Part shown: positions 14,854 to 15,360 of the stretch, piece by piece
How positions within the stretch are numbered: the first letter of the stretch is position 1
Layout: every line of letters starts with the position of its first letter
Source of the DNA: CAJJDF01 sp965657945
Lineage (GTDB): Bacteria; Bacteroidota; Bacteroidia; Flavobacteriales_D; CAJJDF01
Reading direction: 5' to 3'
DNA: 15,360 nt
Assembly (NCBI GenBank): GCA_965657945.1
Contig: CBFHPW010000034.1
Span: 1-15,360, forward strand
Position numbers and translations under genes: made by a program
The notes under the pieces: model-generated
Database searches by the model: none
The model's input: only the letters and a program-made list of their open reading frames with translations
Told to the model about the DNA's origin: nothing

Positions 14854-15275
14854 GATCCTTAAATAAAGAAAGGGCTTCCAGCTTTAGAAGCCCTTATCAA
14901 AGAATCCTCTGCCCATGCGGTTGTGATCAATTCTTTCGTCCTAAACGAAGTAATCAGATTTACCTAAATAAGCAACATGCAGATAAGGCCTATTATCAAA
15001 ATGTTAAAAGGCCTCAGCAAGCAAATCAAAATTTTATAGAACAAAAGCTCAGAAAGAATGATAATATACTTGCGAAGTATTACAATTACTATGAGGGTGA
15101 GATTGTTATTTGCAATTTAGATCCTCTGATTATTGATGGTTTTGATTTTTCTTATTTCAATGGTGAAAAATTGATTAGAGAAGAAAAATTTCATTTAACC
15201 TATAATTATATGGTCCGATTTTATCCGGAAAATGACATTGACAAAGCAAAAATCAGAAAGAATGATAAAGCCTGA
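14850..15275 (+). CDS. Small Cys/His-motif protein of the element
   Basis: The 141-residue product is unnamed. Near its N-terminus is CPCGCDQFFRPKRSNQIYLN, then KQHADKAYY (Cys21, Cys23, Cys25, His43). This cluster resembles a short putative zinc or DNA-binding motif (C-x-C-G-x-x-F-x-P-x-R-x-x-Q-x-Y) found in small proteins of Bacteroidota mobile elements. A basic stretch (KRPQQANQNFIEQKLRKND, 53-71) follows, then a more acidic region with hydrophobic strands. The ATG overlaps the previous stop by four bases (ATGA). A perfect 9-bp hairpin covers codons 7-16. The next gene starts inside its last codons, a packing typical of a polycistronic element operon. Confidence 0.75.
   Translation: MRSLNKERASSFRSPYQRILCPCGCDQFFRPKRSNQIYLNKQHADKAYYQNVKRPQQANQNFIEQKLRKNDNILAKYYNYYEGEIVICNLDPLIIDGFDFSYFNGEKLIREEKFHLTYNYMVRFYPENDIDKAKIRKNDKA
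14870..14895 (+). promoter_or_regulatory. Stable hairpin within the start region of the Cys/His-motif gene
   Basis: AAGGGCTTC (14870-14878) and GAAGCCCTT (14887-14895) pair perfectly around an 8-base loop, beginning 20 bases after the start codon. There is no following T-run, so it is not a standard terminator; it could affect translation or message stability. Confidence 0.5.
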
Positions 15276-15360
15276 TCCAGTTTATGTATCTAAGCTGTTT
15301 TCTAGACCTAAAATTGAAATAGCTGAATCAAATATTGAACCTCAGATTTTCGATAATTCT
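15262..15360 (+). CDS. Start of a further element gene (cut by window end)
   Basis: An ATG at 15262 opens a frame that stays open to the window edge (33 codons, starting MIKPDPVYVSKLFSRPKIE). It overlaps the last 14 bases of the preceding gene in another frame, matching the tight packing of the neighbouring element genes. Nothing about function can be read from so short a stretch; it may also prove to be a short spurious frame. Confidence 0.5.
   Translation, partial: MIKPDPVYVSKLFSRPKIEIAESNIEPQIFDNS

Larger units (their letters stand above)
12476..15360 (+). mobile_element. One end of a putative integrative element next to tRNA-Gln (open at window end)
   Basis: A tyrosine recombinase gene follows the 3' end of a tRNA gene, the usual layout of tRNA-targeted integrative elements. 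Behind it come small, tightly packed genes in the same direction: an unknown protein, an excisionase-like helix-turn-helix protein, a Cys/His-motif protein and a further partial gene. None resembles a housekeeping gene, unlike everything upstream of the tRNA. The left junction is inferred to fall in the tRNA 3' half or its terminator; no second copy of the tRNA end is present in the window, so neither the att repeat nor the right end can be shown. The cargo is unseen. Confidence 0.68.

Overview
The window is a stretch of chromosome from a member of the Bacteroidota, most likely a low-GC, Flavobacteriia-like or related marine or freshwater lineage. The evidence is the AT-rich coding sequence, promoter elements of the Bacteroidota type (TAnnTTTG around -7, clearest before tRNA-Gln, mscS and the integrase), near absence of Shine-Dalgarno sequences, a PorT-type protein of the type IX secretion/gliding apparatus, and a membrane protein carrying two GldL-like FKxMxWPGA motifs. 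The genus cannot be fixed from the sequence alone.

Layout. 1-618 (-): N-terminal 206 residues of a BcrA-type ABC transporter ATPase, cut by the window edge. 772-1296 (+): lipocalin (Blc-like) lipoprotein. 1384-2223 (+): MscS-type mechanosensitive channel, ending at a symmetric terminator shared with the converging operon. 2311-5373 (-): operon ispE (isoprenoid precursor kinase), prfC (release factor 3) and a multi-pass membrane protein. 5487-7172 (-): secreted MuiA/DUF4139-family protein with its own terminator. 7237-7422 (-): a roughly 186-nt RNA with a long closed-rod fold, a terminal U-tract and short matches to 6S RNA; I call it a probable 6S RNA. 7618-8025 (+): small double-CxxC protein whose stop overlaps that of the convergent comF (8022-8699, -).

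8772-12340 (+) is a tight four-gene operon: a membrane-anchored coiled-coil protein, a second coiled-coil protein with a conserved-looking C-terminal domain, an aspartate aminotransferase and PorT. Gaps between genes are 15, 4 and 4 bases.

12403-12475 (+) is tRNA-Gln(TTG) with its own promoter and terminator. From just after it to the window end lies what looks like one end of an integrative element: a tyrosine recombinase (12675-13850) whose promoter sits inside an 11-bp repeat array, an unknown protein that may carry an arm-binding-like N-terminus, a small excisionase-like helix-turn-helix protein with a palindrome upstream, a Cys/His-motif protein translationally coupled to it, and a further overlapping gene that runs off the end. 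These accessory genes are packed in the same direction, and the cargo of the element lies outside the window.

The most interesting material is the 6S-like RNA, the repeat-embedded integrase promoter, and the tRNA-Gln-linked element with its small regulatory genes. No CRISPR array, rRNA, insertion sequence or recognisable defence system is visible.
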